From: Terriglobia bacterium
Lineage (GTDB): Bacteria; Acidobacteriota; Terriglobia; Bryobacterales; Bryobacteraceae
DNA: 64,000 nt
Assembly (NCBI GenBank): GCA_025363475.1
Contig: JANYDS010000003.1
Location: forward strand, 52,747-116,746
Direction of reading: 5' to 3'
In this document: positions 7,973-16,434 of the stretch, one piece after another
Layout: each line of letters opens with the position of its first letter
Position numbering within the stretch: the first letter of the stretch is position 1
The notes under the pieces: generated by a model
Told to the model about the DNA's origin: nothing
Database searches by the model: none
Seen by the model: only the letters and a program-made list of their open reading frames with translations
Position numbers and translations under genes: made by a program

Positions 7973-8997
7973 TCAGGTGGCCCGGCCCTCAAGTTTCTTC
8001 ACAACCGCAGCAAAATCTGCATCCACCGGGCGGGGAAGGGAATCCGCAATTACCTTGTACCGGTCAAACTCTAACTCAGCCTTCGCCTTCGCTGTTTCCG
8101 CTGACATTTTACCGGCATAGGTCAGCAACTCCCGAATCGGACAATCTCAGAAAATTATCGAGCTTCCCGATCCAGTCGGCCATGGTCATGGCCCGGCGGC
8201 TCAGCGCCTGCAACTCCGCAAATTCGATGTAAGCATTTACGATGCGGTTCAGCGCGTGGAGTTCGTCTTCCGTCAGGTAGTTCTTCGCAACGGAAACGTC
8301 TTCCGTTCGCACAACGCCTCCGGGGCGGGTGCTGGTCAAACCCATCAGCGGTTTGCTCGCATCCGCGCGCAGATGAATCATCTCCGCCGCCGTATGGCCG
8401 TGGGTTGCCCAGTGCATTTTGTTCTGTACCGTAGCGAAGAACATCTGCGATACCTCGGTCGCCGCAGTGTAATCGACGCTGGTCGCGTAAATATCGAGAA
8501 CCTTCTGGTAGAAGCGGCGTTCGGAAGACCGGATATCGCGAATCCGCTCCAGTTGCTCTTCAAAGTAATCCTTCTGGCCAGCACCGGGAGGGTTTTTCAG
8601 ACGCTCGTCGTCCATCGTAAAACCCTTCACGATGTATTCCCGCAACCGCTGGGTCGCCCAGATACGGAATTGGGTACCCCGATGGGACCGGACCCGGTAG
8701 CCTACGGAAATAATGACGCCGAGGTTGTAAAATTCCACCATCCGACGGACCGCTCGTTGTCCCTCTTTATTGAACTGTCAAGGAATCCTTGACAGTTGCG
8801 GTTCTATCCAGTTCCCGCTCCTCAAATATATTTTGGATGTGGAGACTTATGTTCTGCTTCGTCGTCTGGAACAACTCGGCCATCTGCGTCTGGCTCAGCC
8901 AAACCGTCTCATCCTCCAGACGCACTTCCAGCCGAGTACGGCGATCCTCTGTTTGGTAGAGGATGATGTGAGATTCGGGCCGGTTTCCCGAAGTCAT
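7973..8997 (-). pseudogene. RhuM-family protein, disrupted by two single-base insertions
   Basis: Three consecutive frames together give a full RhuM-like protein. Frame one (from ATG 8997) reads LYQTEDRRTRLEVRL, WLSQTQMAELFQTTKQNISL and stops after DSLTVQ. Dropping one base (A at 8769) joins it to KEGQRAVRRMVEFYNLGVIISVGYRV and RGTQFRIWATQRLREYIVKG. That frame ends at DSGVADLCR; dropping one base of the CCC run at 8131-8133 joins it to ELLTYAGKMSAETAKAKAEL and on to a stop at 7973-7975. With both corrections the gene is 340 codons plus stop, the family's usual size. RhuM proteins (KilA-N/Bro-like) occur on genomic islands next to defence genes; their function is unclear. The TIR gene just upstream is also broken. 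Confidence 0.85.
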
Positions 8998-9037
8998 GTT
9001 ACCTGATCCTCGAATCGACCGTTACCAACATCCCGGA

Positions 9038-10089
9038 TCATTGGACCTGCTCGATCAGTTCGTTGGTCGATCTTCTAAATTGCCGTGAACCAAATCGGTT
9101 TAAATGGGATACAAGACCGGGTCCGAATTGCCGATGTCCGGTAAATGCAAAGCTGCCGCGCAATTCTTGGGTCTCGTTGAACGCCGCAACCAATTCATCC
9201 ACTTGCGGAGGCGTCAAATCTTCGAGGCCATCCAGTACTTTCCCCATCGTGTTCCCGTCGTCCCAACTGGGACATTGCCGCAGCGCCTGAATGTAGCAGT
9301 CGAACATTCGCTGGTGTTTTAGCAAGACCCTGACAAGACCCTCAGCCACTGCGGGCCATGTGCTCGACAGCGCCTGGAATCTGCCTATGAATCCGTATGG
9401 GTCTGGACGCCGACGATGGGCACACCCCGCGCAAATGCGAATCCGAGTTCTTGATCCGTCCAATCACTGTCATGATATTGCGGGGTCATCAGAGCGGCAA
9501 ATCCATCCATACTCCCCAAGGCATTCTCGATCTCTTCCTGCCATTCCAAGGTGGGGCTGATGTCTTCATGAGCGACGAAGCACGATACTCCGAACAGTTG
9601 CAGCGTCTTCTTTACGTCGGCGACCTCCGCCTTTACTTCGGACTTATGGCTCAGGAACAGGCGATACTTCTGTTCCCCCCAGATGCGCTTTGTTGCCGCC
9701 GCCGAAACGGGCTGGATGGCCAAAAGTAGTCCGGACTCTCTGCGCCATTCCGGATCCTCGGCCGATCCCAACTCAAGAACAATCTTCTCAATGAACTCGT
9801 TCTGTTCATGGCAAAGTTTTGACAGATCTACCTGGAGTTGATTTTCGATGCGCTCTTTGTCTAAAACCGCACCCCGGAATAGTGGTTCAGGCAGAGCGAG
9901 GTAAACAGCGTGGCCAGACGTGCCACCGTTCGAATTGTCGAAACTTCATCCCTCGTGAACGCGGATATGGGCATTGGCAACGATTTCCTGCAACTGGAGC
10001 TCTCCCTGGCGAGCGTAGAGCATGGAGAACGCAGCGATGTAGTGGTCGAGGTGTTTAGGCAGTTCAAAAATTCGAACCGGTGTGCTCAT
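9038..10089 (-). pseudogene. TIR-domain protein, disrupted by a stop codon and a frameshift
   Basis: From ATG 10089 the frame reads MSTPVRIFELPKHLDHYIAA, reaches EIVANAHIRVHEG, then an in-frame TGA at 9946-9948, and continues as SFDNSNGGTSGHAVYLALPE, a recognisable N-terminal region of a bacterial TIR protein family. The TIR domain follows: YRLFLSHKSEVKAEVADVK, FGVSCFVAHEDISPTLEWQ, and DSDWTDQELGFAFARGVPIV, with the catalytic-type Glu in DQELGFA. Near 9406 one base is missing; restoring it joins GVPIVGV to DPYGFIGRFQALSSTWPAVA. Repaired, the protein would be 350 residues. TIR domains in bacterial defence degrade NAD or make nucleotide signals. The gene precedes rhuM by 40 bases and may have been its operon partner. 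Confidence 0.85.
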
Positions 10090-10145
10090 TCAATCGCCTT
10101 ATACTAGTAGATACACAGTGGTAAGGATCGTCGGCCCGCCCGACC

Positions 10146-11138
10146 CTAAAACGTGGCAATCGGGTTAACCGGGAAGCCCGTCCCGCCCAGCACCGGCGGC
10201 GGCGCCACGGTCAGCATGAATTCCCACTTATGGCGTTTCTCGCATTCCTTTGCCAAAGCTTCCAGGTCCATCACATCAATCAGCGGCAACCCTAAAGCAA
10301 CAATAGCCAGCTGATGGATAGGACGGCCAACTCCTTCCACGCCCGACGGCTGGGCGTCTTCCACAGCATCATTCCCCAGCAGCGCGATGTCGCGTTTATG
10401 GAACCACGGCATCATAGACGCATCAAAGCCTGCCGCACTGGCAGCCACATTCCAGGGGCCCAGCCTGGCGCGGCGCACCCAGCGGCCAGTCCGCAGGAAC
10501 AGCGCATCTCCACTGCTGATTTTGACCCCGGCGAACTTCTCCCAGGCTTCGATTTCAGCAGGCGTAATGGCATCACCCGGTTCAAGATACGGGACTTTGC
10601 GCAACAGAGGCAGATCCACCAGAATTCCCCGGGTCATGTAGCCGTTCTTCTGGTTCTCCACCCCGTTTTTCGGGCAGCCCTTTTCCTGAGTGATTTCGGA
10701 ACGCGGGAACCCGTTATAAAGCTTGCCTTCATACGAATAATGGCAAAGTGCATCAATGTGAGTGATGATCGAGCCGTGGTACCAAAAGGTATAAAGATCC
10801 ATCGCGTGGCCGGCGCCATCAAGAGTCATTTCGGCACTCAACGGACGGGGGCTGTCGGCAGCTTTCTCGCGGTCAATATCGTGCGCCAGTGAAACAGAAA
10901 CGCCGTCTTTCACCAGCGCCAGGGCCTGCTTGCGCTTGGCCGGGGTGATCAGGTTGAGCGTACCCTTCTGGTCGTCTTTACCCCAGCGGCCCCAGTTGGA
11001 TATTTCAGTCATCCACTTCGAGACCTGTTCTTTGGTCGTCTTGGGAGCCGGTTCGGCGGCACGGAGGCCAGCCAGAGAAACGGTGAGAGCGCCTGCAAGG
11101 GCGAGATAGCGGAGAGGCTTCATCTTCATCAGTGGCAT
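10146..11138 (-). CDS. Exported cyclase-family (kynurenine formamidase-like) hydrolase
   Basis: A 330-residue protein with a signal peptide (LALAGALTVSLAGLRAAEPA) and the metal-dependent cyclase fold (PF04199 type). The hallmark HGSIITHIDALCHY matches the family HxGTHxDxPxH zinc/manganese motif with changes, and further family segments are GILVDLPLLRKVPYLEPGD, SGDALFLRTGRWVRR and LGNDAVEDAQPSG. Members hydrolyse formylkynurenine, isatin or related amides; the substrate here cannot be told. Being exported and longer than kynurenine formamidase, it probably acts on an external compound. Internal ATGs at 11129 and 11123 are equally good starts. Confidence 0.85.
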   Translation of the reverse strand: MPLMKMKPLRYLALAGALTVSLAGLRAAEPAPKTTKEQVSKWMTEISNWGRWGKDDQKGTLNLITPAKRKQALALVKDGVSVSLAHDIDREKAADSPRPLSAEMTLDGAGHAMDLYTFWYHGSIITHIDALCHYSYEGKLYNGFPRSEITQEKGCPKNGVENQKNGYMTRGILVDLPLLRKVPYLEPGDAITPAEIEAWEKFAGVKISSGDALFLRTGRWVRRARLGPWNVAASAAGFDASMMPWFHKRDIALLGNDAVEDAQPSGVEGVGRPIHQLAIVALGLPLIDVMDLEALAKECEKRHKWEFMLTVAPPPVLGGTGFPVNPIATF

Positions 11139-11165
11139 TGTACTAAGAAGTCAGCCCGGTTCGAT

Positions 11166-13151
11166 CTAATTCCGGTCTATTTCACGGAGCATGCGGGCCA
11201 GTGCGGGCAGGGAAGCGGCGTCTCCCCCGAACCGGACGGAGTTATAGAGGCTGGTGAACTGCGCCACCCCGGCGGCCTCAGATGGCGGGAGTGAGACTGC
11301 GAATTCGCCAGGCGTAGTTCCGGCCGGTTTCTGGTGGCCGCGACGCGCCAAAACCTTGAGGAGCTTCGCGTAAAGCGCGCCCGCTTCCGTGGCAGGACTC
11401 AGCGTCCGCGCCCGCTTACGGCTGCGGTAGAATCGCGGGCCGAAGTAGAGCAGCAACGCAGCAGCGCCAAGCCATGCGGCCCATGTTTTCTTGAAACGGC
11501 TCAGCTCCGGCCAGGAAAACTTTCGCGATCGCAGCGCGTTTTCAAAATTGCCAGCCAGCGCAATCTGGTGCCCCAAATCATAGGAAACCACCCATTCCTG
11601 CCAGGTGTTATCGGCGGCATCCAGATACATATTGAGGCGGGCCAATAAACCCGCGCTGGCAGCAAGCGGCGCGGCAGGAGTAGGGTCGAAAGTGACCCAG
11701 CCGCGATCTTCAAACCACGCTTCCACCCACGCGTGAGCATCCGAAGCCCGGACCACCTGCAACCCGGAAACATTGTTGAAATACCCGCTTTGGAAGCCGG
11801 TGACCACGCGAGCAGGAGTGCCGAGAGATCGCAGCATCACAGCCAGCGACGAAGCGAAGTATTCGCAATAGCCCTCCCGGCGGACAAACAGGAAATCAGC
11901 CAGCGGATCTGCCACCGGGGAGGGCGGGCCATCCAGTTTGTAATGGAAACCCGACCGCAGCCGTTGCTCAATCCGGGCTGCCTGCTCGGCGGGGCTCCCG
12001 GTAGCGGCCCATTCATTCGCCAGCTTGGGAATGCGCTGGTCGAGCACCGGCAGTTGCAGGTAACGGCTACGTTCCATGCGCGTGAGCGGAGTGGCCAGTG
12101 GCTGGGCATTATGCGCCGAGACTTCATAGCGCAGTGAATCGCGTGCCGGCACCAGCACCCGCAGGTTTTCCGAAGGGGTTTGCAAGATCCCCGGATCTGC
12201 ATTCTGAAACGCATCGAGGTTCACGAATTCAGGAATGCCTGCGATGAAAAGCGTGCCGGTATCGGCGTTCTGGATATCCACCCGATACAGCAGGCGCTGG
12301 CCATCGCGACGAGACCTCTGCAACAGGCCGGCAATCACAGCAGGGCCAGGAATGGCAGGAATCACGCGGCCCGGCATCTGCGGTTCAAACCAGCGGCGGC
12401 CATCGAAACGGCTCAGCGATGTCCCCCGCCATTTGATTCCGGCCGGCAGCGGTCTCGTATAAGAAAGAACGTGCATCACGGCCCGGTTATCGCGGGCGAT
12501 GGCTCCAAAGCCGCCCAGATCCACCGACGTCGAAAAGCCGGTGAGCCGGGTGTTTGGCGGAAACAGATTCGCGGCCATGCGGGCGGTACGGGGCACGATC
12601 AGAAAGAGCCCGGCAGTGAGCGTCAGAATGAACGCGGTTGCGATCAAAGTAAGCCTGGTGAGGCGTCCGCTGAGGCCTCGGGAACCGGTTCTTATTTCAG
12701 CGCTGGTGAGGGCAGCAACGGTAAAAATCAGGTACAGTGTGAGGAACGCAAAGAATGACGGGCCTGAAGAGAGCAGTGCGGCAGCGAAGAGTTCCACAAA
12801 GGAAATAGCACCGGTGTAGAGGTAGTCGCGGCGGGATTTAGCTGTTAGAACTTTGACGGCAGCGAGGAAGCAGACACCATGCATGGTGGCAGCGAGAAAA
12901 TCCGCAGAGATGAAATAGAAATCGAGCGGGTAGAAGGCCGTGTAGGCGAGTCCTGCGAAGAAAATGTGACGGTCGGTAATGGTTACAGGCAGGAAACCGG
13001 CGACGATGGCGAAGCGAGCCAGCAGGGCCAGAAATGTGAGGATGAGCGTGGGCCGGTCAAGCGCTCCAGACCCGGCGAGCGCGAAGTAGCCGCTGGCGAC
13101 CAGGCCCAGAAGCGCGTATGCGAAGAATGATTCGGAGCTGCGGCTGCGCAC
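11166..13151 (-). CDS. TgpA-like transglutaminase membrane protein (DUF3488/DUF4129)
   Basis: About 661 residues. The N-terminal part (to ~residue 200) has several hydrophobic segments of the DUF3488 type; the middle carries a periplasmic transglutaminase-like domain with the catalytic Cys in RREGYCEYFASSLAVMLRSL, the His in SDAHAWVEAWFEDRGW and the Asp in VTFDPTPAAP; after a last membrane segment near SWPELSRFKKTWAAWLGAAA comes a C-terminal cytoplasmic tail (DUF4129 region, KVLARRGHQKPAGTTPGEFA). I chose GTG 13151 because it overlaps the stop of the upstream lipoprotein gene (TAGTG); an earlier in-frame start at 13223 would add 24 residues overlapping that gene. TgpA proteins are membrane transglutaminases/proteases of uncertain substrate. 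Confidence 0.9.
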   Translation of the reverse strand: MRSRSSESFFAYALLGLVASGYFALAGSGALDRPTLILTFLALLARFAIVAGFLPVTITDRHIFFAGLAYTAFYPLDFYFISADFLAATMHGVCFLAAVKVLTAKSRRDYLYTGAISFVELFAAALLSSGPSFFAFLTLYLIFTVAALTSAEIRTGSRGLSGRLTRLTLIATAFILTLTAGLFLIVPRTARMAANLFPPNTRLTGFSTSVDLGGFGAIARDNRAVMHVLSYTRPLPAGIKWRGTSLSRFDGRRWFEPQMPGRVIPAIPGPAVIAGLLQRSRRDGQRLLYRVDIQNADTGTLFIAGIPEFVNLDAFQNADPGILQTPSENLRVLVPARDSLRYEVSAHNAQPLATPLTRMERSRYLQLPVLDQRIPKLANEWAATGSPAEQAARIEQRLRSGFHYKLDGPPSPVADPLADFLFVRREGYCEYFASSLAVMLRSLGTPARVVTGFQSGYFNNVSGLQVVRASDAHAWVEAWFEDRGWVTFDPTPAAPLAASAGLLARLNMYLDAADNTWQEWVVSYDLGHQIALAGNFENALRSRKFSWPELSRFKKTWAAWLGAAALLLYFGPRFYRSRKRARTLSPATEAGALYAKLLKVLARRGHQKPAGTTPGEFAVSLPPSEAAGVAQFTSLYNSVRFGGDAASLPALARMLREIDRN

Positions 13152-13540
13152 TACTTCGAGTTTAATGATTTTTGCAGCGCGCGGATGAGGGCCGTGAGAC
13201 TCGCCTTCGGCGCGCCATTCCATTTCAACACCACCAGGAAGTTATTCTCCTGAAATTTAACGGTTTGGGCCGCAATCGGGGTGCGCTGAACGGCATCGAA
13301 AGCACTGGCTTCCATTTTGTAGCGACACACGGAAACGTCGGCTGTGCCGGGGCCGGTGTATTGCGTGGTCCAGCATTTGGTGTTGGGCGCAGACCCGGGA
13401 ACATCGGCTGCCGCCGTGATGGCATTGCGTTTCCAGCCAGGGGACACGGCCTCCGGAAGGTCGGGTGCAGACTGGCTGGCGACGCCGCATGCGGTCAGCA
13501 GTGCAGCGAATAGTAGACTGAAGGTTACTCTCTGAGTCAC
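13151..13540 (-). CDS. Small lipoprotein, unknown function
   Basis: A 129-residue protein with a lipoprotein signal (LLFAALLTAC, lipobox LTAC) placing Cys18 as the lipidated residue. The mature part contains two cysteines (NTKCWTTQY, VSVCRYKM) that could form a disulfide, and a C-terminal helix ASLTALIRALQKSLNSK. No known domain is recognised. The gene is translationally coupled to the downstream transglutaminase gene through TAGTG, so it may be an accessory protein of that system; this is inference from position. Confidence 0.7.
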   Translation of the reverse strand: MTQRVTFSLLFAALLTACGVASQSAPDLPEAVSPGWKRNAITAAADVPGSAPNTKCWTTQYTGPGTADVSVCRYKMEASAFDAVQRTPIAAQTVKFQENNFLVVLKWNGAPKASLTALIRALQKSLNSK

Positions 13541-13572
13541 GTCTTTACGAGGGTAACAGCCACAAATCTCGA

Positions 13573-13713
13573 ATGGGTAAATATAAGGCTAAGAAGCCGA
13601 AATCAAATGCTCCGCCCCAGATGCGGCCAGGTGTGCCTTGTCTGGTGTTTATCGTTGGCGGAATGATTCTTACGATGCTTCTCCTTTACGCGGTGATGAA
13701 ATATGCGGGTTGA
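13573..13713 (+). CDS. 46-residue single-pass membrane protein
   Basis: ATG 13573 opens a 46-codon frame: a basic N-terminus (MGKYKAKKPKSNAPPQMRPG) followed by one strong hydrophobic segment (PCLVFIVGGMILTMLLLYAV) and a short end (MKYAG). This is the layout of a real bitopic membrane protein with a positive-inside N-terminus. It overlaps the first 11 bases of rph, so it probably heads the rph-rdgB operon. There is no strong Shine-Dalgarno. No family is recognised. Confidence 0.6.
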   Translation: MGKYKAKKPKSNAPPQMRPGVPCLVFIVGGMILTMLLLYAVMKYAG

Positions 13714-14422
13714 CGGGCGCAGGCCGAATGAACTGAGACTGGTGGAAATTGAAACCGGGTACCTGAAGACGGCCGAAGGGTCTGCGCTGATTACGGTGGG
13801 CAACACCCAGGTGTTGTGCGCGGCCAGTGTGGAAAGCTCCACGCCCGCGTTCCTGCGCAATACAGGGAAAGGCTGGGTAACGGCGGAATATTCCATGCTG
13901 CCACGCGCGACATCAACGCGTACGGCGCGTGAAGTCACACGCGGCCGGCCGAGCGGACGCACGCATGAAATTCAGCGTATGATCGGGCGTTCCCTGCGGT
14001 CGATTTGCGATATGCAGGCGCTGGGCGAACGCTCCATCATCATCGATTGCGACGTGCTCCAGGCCGATGGCGGCACGCGCGTGGCTTCCATCACCGGTGC
14101 CTATGTTGCGCTGGCGCTGGCTGTGAAGCAGATGGTGAATTACAAGATGATCCAGAAATCGCCGCTCATAGGGTCAGTGGCTGCGATCAGTGTGGGCATG
14201 CTGCATGGCGAGGCCCTTCTGGACCTTTGCTACGAAGAAGATTCGCGCGCGGAAGTGGACGCGAATATCGTCATGACCGATGGCGGGCGTTTTGTTGAGT
14301 TCCAGGCGACCGCTGAGAACAAGAGTTTCGACGATGAGCAGATGATTCTGATGATGGCGCTGGCCAGGGACGGCATCGCTCACTTGATCGAACTGCAGAA
14401 GCGTGTGATCGAAGCGGCGTGA
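13703..14422 (+). CDS. rph: Ribonuclease PH
   Basis: RNase PH is a phosphate-dependent 3'-5' exonuclease that trims tRNA 3' ends. The 239-residue protein carries the full family pattern: RVDGRRPNELRLVEIETGYL at the N-terminus, VTAEYSMLPRATSTR (phosphate-binding arginines), GRTHEIQRMIGRSLR, IIDCDVLQADGGTR with the active-site aspartates, and DGGRFVEFQATAEN near the end. It begins inside the end of the 46-residue membrane protein gene and overlaps rdgB by four bases (GTGA); rph-rdgB adjacency is widespread in bacteria. Confidence 0.97.
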   Translation: MRVDGRRPNELRLVEIETGYLKTAEGSALITVGNTQVLCAASVESSTPAFLRNTGKGWVTAEYSMLPRATSTRTAREVTRGRPSGRTHEIQRMIGRSLRSICDMQALGERSIIIDCDVLQADGGTRVASITGAYVALALAVKQMVNYKMIQKSPLIGSVAAISVGMLHGEALLDLCYEEDSRAEVDANIVMTDGGRFVEFQATAENKSFDDEQMILMMALARDGIAHLIELQKRVIEAA

Positions 14423-15003
14423 GGATTTATTGCGCGACGGGCAATCCGGGCAAACTGCGCGAGTTTCGGCTCACCGGTGAGTTGCTGGGGATTGACGTCG
14501 CGCCGCTCGAAAATCTAAAGGCGCTCGAAGCGCCGGAAGAAACGGGTGCCACCTTTGAAGAGAATGCCTGTTTGAAGGCTGTTTACTATAGCCGTTTTGC
14601 GTCGGGGCCATTGTTTGCGGATGATTCCGGGCTGGCAGTGGATGCGCTGGGTGGCGAACCAGGAGTTTACTCGGCACGTTATGCGGGCGAAGGCGCTGCT
14701 GATGCGGCCAATAATGCTCTATTGCTGGAGCGGATGGCCAATGTTGAAGACCGCTCGGCCCGGTTCGTTTGCGTAATTGCCCTGGCTGAGGCCGGGGTGG
14801 TGAAGGCAACTTTCCGGGGCGAAGTTGCAGGGACGATCCTGCATGCAGCGCACGGACCCGGCGGTTTTGGCTACGATCCGCTGTTCTATTTCCCGCAGTA
14901 TGGCTGTTCGTTCGGCGAAGTGGACGGGGCGAAAAAGTTCAGCGTCAGTCACCGCGGCGTGGCTTTGCGGAAAATGCTGGAATACTTGACTGTGGGACAC
15001 TAG
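14419..15003 (+). CDS. rdgB: XTP/dITP diphosphatase (RdgB/HAM1 family)
   Basis: House-cleaning pyrophosphatase that removes deaminated purine nucleotides (dITP, XTP). The 194-residue protein shows IYCATGNPGKLREF (family S/T-x-N-x-x-K substrate loop), PLFADDSGLAVDALGGEPGV with the catalytic Asp, YSARYAGEG, and the C-terminal HGPGGFGYDPLFYFP and KFSVSHRGVALRKM. Start is GTG 14419 in a GTGA overlap with the rph stop. One substitution from the usual pattern is E in ATFEENACLKA, normal for the family. Functionally linked to rph only by long-standing operon conservation. Confidence 0.96.
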   Translation: MRIYCATGNPGKLREFRLTGELLGIDVAPLENLKALEAPEETGATFEENACLKAVYYSRFASGPLFADDSGLAVDALGGEPGVYSARYAGEGAADAANNALLLERMANVEDRSARFVCVIALAEAGVVKATFRGEVAGTILHAAHGPGGFGYDPLFYFPQYGCSFGEVDGAKKFSVSHRGVALRKMLEYLTVGH

Positions 15004-15117
15004 CCGTGCGGCAAGATGAGTAAACTGACTTCTATCGGGTGATTTGAATTTTCCCGGGCACGAATAGAGTTGGGCCGGGGCAGTCGCGGGAAAGCATCGA
15101 AAAGGATGATCTGACAT

Positions 15118-16434
15118 TTGATACGGCGGATCCATATTAAACGCTACAAATCCCTGCGCGATGTAGAGGTTGAACTAAGGCCTCTTTCGGTCTTGTTCGG
15201 ACCCAATGCTGCGGGCAAAAGCAACTTCATCGACGCGCTCCAGCTCCTGTCGAGAATTGCAGGCAGCCGAAGCTTAAAAGAGGCATTCGAACCTCCCTAC
15301 CGAGGCAAACCGATGGAATCTTTTTCATTCGGCGATACCGGGATGGAGGGCCTGATGAAAAAGGCTTCAGTCTCGTTTTCAATCGAAGTTGATATTGATC
15401 TTTCGCCCGCAGTCGTAGATGCCGTCAACAAAGAAATCTCCGAAACCAAACGAGGACAGGTATCGGACTCTCGCGACGACGGAGCGAAAAAGCCGTCGAC
15501 AGACTTCATTCACCACAAAAGCCTTCGCTACCGGATCGAAGTAGCAATCTCCCCGAACTCGGGAATGCTGCATGTCGCCGACGAGTATTTGGTCGCACTG
15601 GGCAAAGACAGAATGCCCAAGGGCCGACCTCTGCCATTTCTGGAAACGATGGAGCAACGAGTTCACCTCCGGATGGAGGGCCAGTCGCATCCAATTTATT
15701 TCGACCGTTACCTCGATCACGCGATCGTGTCTCGTCCCCACTATGCGCCACATTATCCGCACCTGACGGCCCTAAAGGCAGAACTGAGCCGCTGGTTTTT
15801 CTACTACTTCGAGCCGCGTGAGAGGATGCGCGCGGTCACCAGCGTTAAGGAAGTGCGGCATATAGGTCTTATGGGGGAAGAGCTTGCTGCCTTCCTGAAT
15901 ACCCTTCGGAATCTGAACCCTAAACAGTTTCTGGCGATTGAGAAGGCTGTTCACAGTCTGATCCCTTCAATTACTGGAATACGAACCGAGGTCAACCGAA
16001 TGGGTGAAGTCGAATTGAGCCTTATGGAAGGCGATATGGCTATGCCCGCGCGGGTCGTGTCGGAGGGAACCCTGCGTGTACTCGGTCTGCTGGCACTGAG
16101 CGGCGTAGATGAACCACCGGCGGTTGTTGGGTTTGAGGAACCGGAAAACGGCGTCCATCCGCGCCGGATTCGTGACATAGCGAAAATTCTCGTAAACCGT
16201 TCGGAATCAGTGGACACACAATTGATTGTCACAACACACTCACCTATCCTTCCGGACGAGGTTCCGAACGATTCACTGTTTGTGTGTCAGAAAAATGCGG
16301 GATCAACTGTCATCGAACCATTCCGTAGCTGGGGCTCTCTCGGGCGTAAATCCGGCATCGACGCTGAACTTGATGACAGCGAGGAGCGATTGCCTGTTTC
16401 CCGGCGGATGCTTCGTGGTGATTTCGATGCCTGA
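15118..16434 (+). CDS. AAA/ABC-type ATPase of a two-gene cassette
   Basis: A 438-residue ATPase of the AAA_21/OLD-like class. The N-terminus is IRRIHIKRYKSLRDVEVELR followed by Walker A GPNAAGKSNFIDAL. A long insert (residues ~75-300) is the helical/coiled arm region. Near the end come a signature-like VSEGTLRVLGLLALSG, Walker B VVGFEEPENGVHPRRI and the switch His in IVTTHSPILPDE, all intact. Start is TTG 15118, with AAAGGA at 15101-15106. The stop overlaps the next gene by eight bases, so the two are one unit. Such ATPases pair with TOPRIM or other nucleases in OLD, Gabija and PARIS defence systems; here the nuclease-like part is a separate small protein. It lies between rdgB and a YHYH gene, with codon choice looking less GC-biased than its neighbours (by eye). 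Confidence 0.88.
   Translation: MIRRIHIKRYKSLRDVEVELRPLSVLFGPNAAGKSNFIDALQLLSRIAGSRSLKEAFEPPYRGKPMESFSFGDTGMEGLMKKASVSFSIEVDIDLSPAVVDAVNKEISETKRGQVSDSRDDGAKKPSTDFIHHKSLRYRIEVAISPNSGMLHVADEYLVALGKDRMPKGRPLPFLETMEQRVHLRMEGQSHPIYFDRYLDHAIVSRPHYAPHYPHLTALKAELSRWFFYYFEPRERMRAVTSVKEVRHIGLMGEELAAFLNTLRNLNPKQFLAIEKAVHSLIPSITGIRTEVNRMGEVELSLMEGDMAMPARVVSEGTLRVLGLLALSGVDEPPAVVGFEEPENGVHPRRIRDIAKILVNRSESVDTQLIVTTHSPILPDEVPNDSLFVCQKNAGSTVIEPFRSWGSLGRKSGIDAELDDSEERLPVSRRMLRGDFDA

Noticed and set aside
8131..9406. Programmed frameshifting in RhuM and TIR genes
   Set aside because: Neither site has a slippery heptamer with a downstream stem; the TGA in the TIR gene needs a different cause. Decay is simpler.
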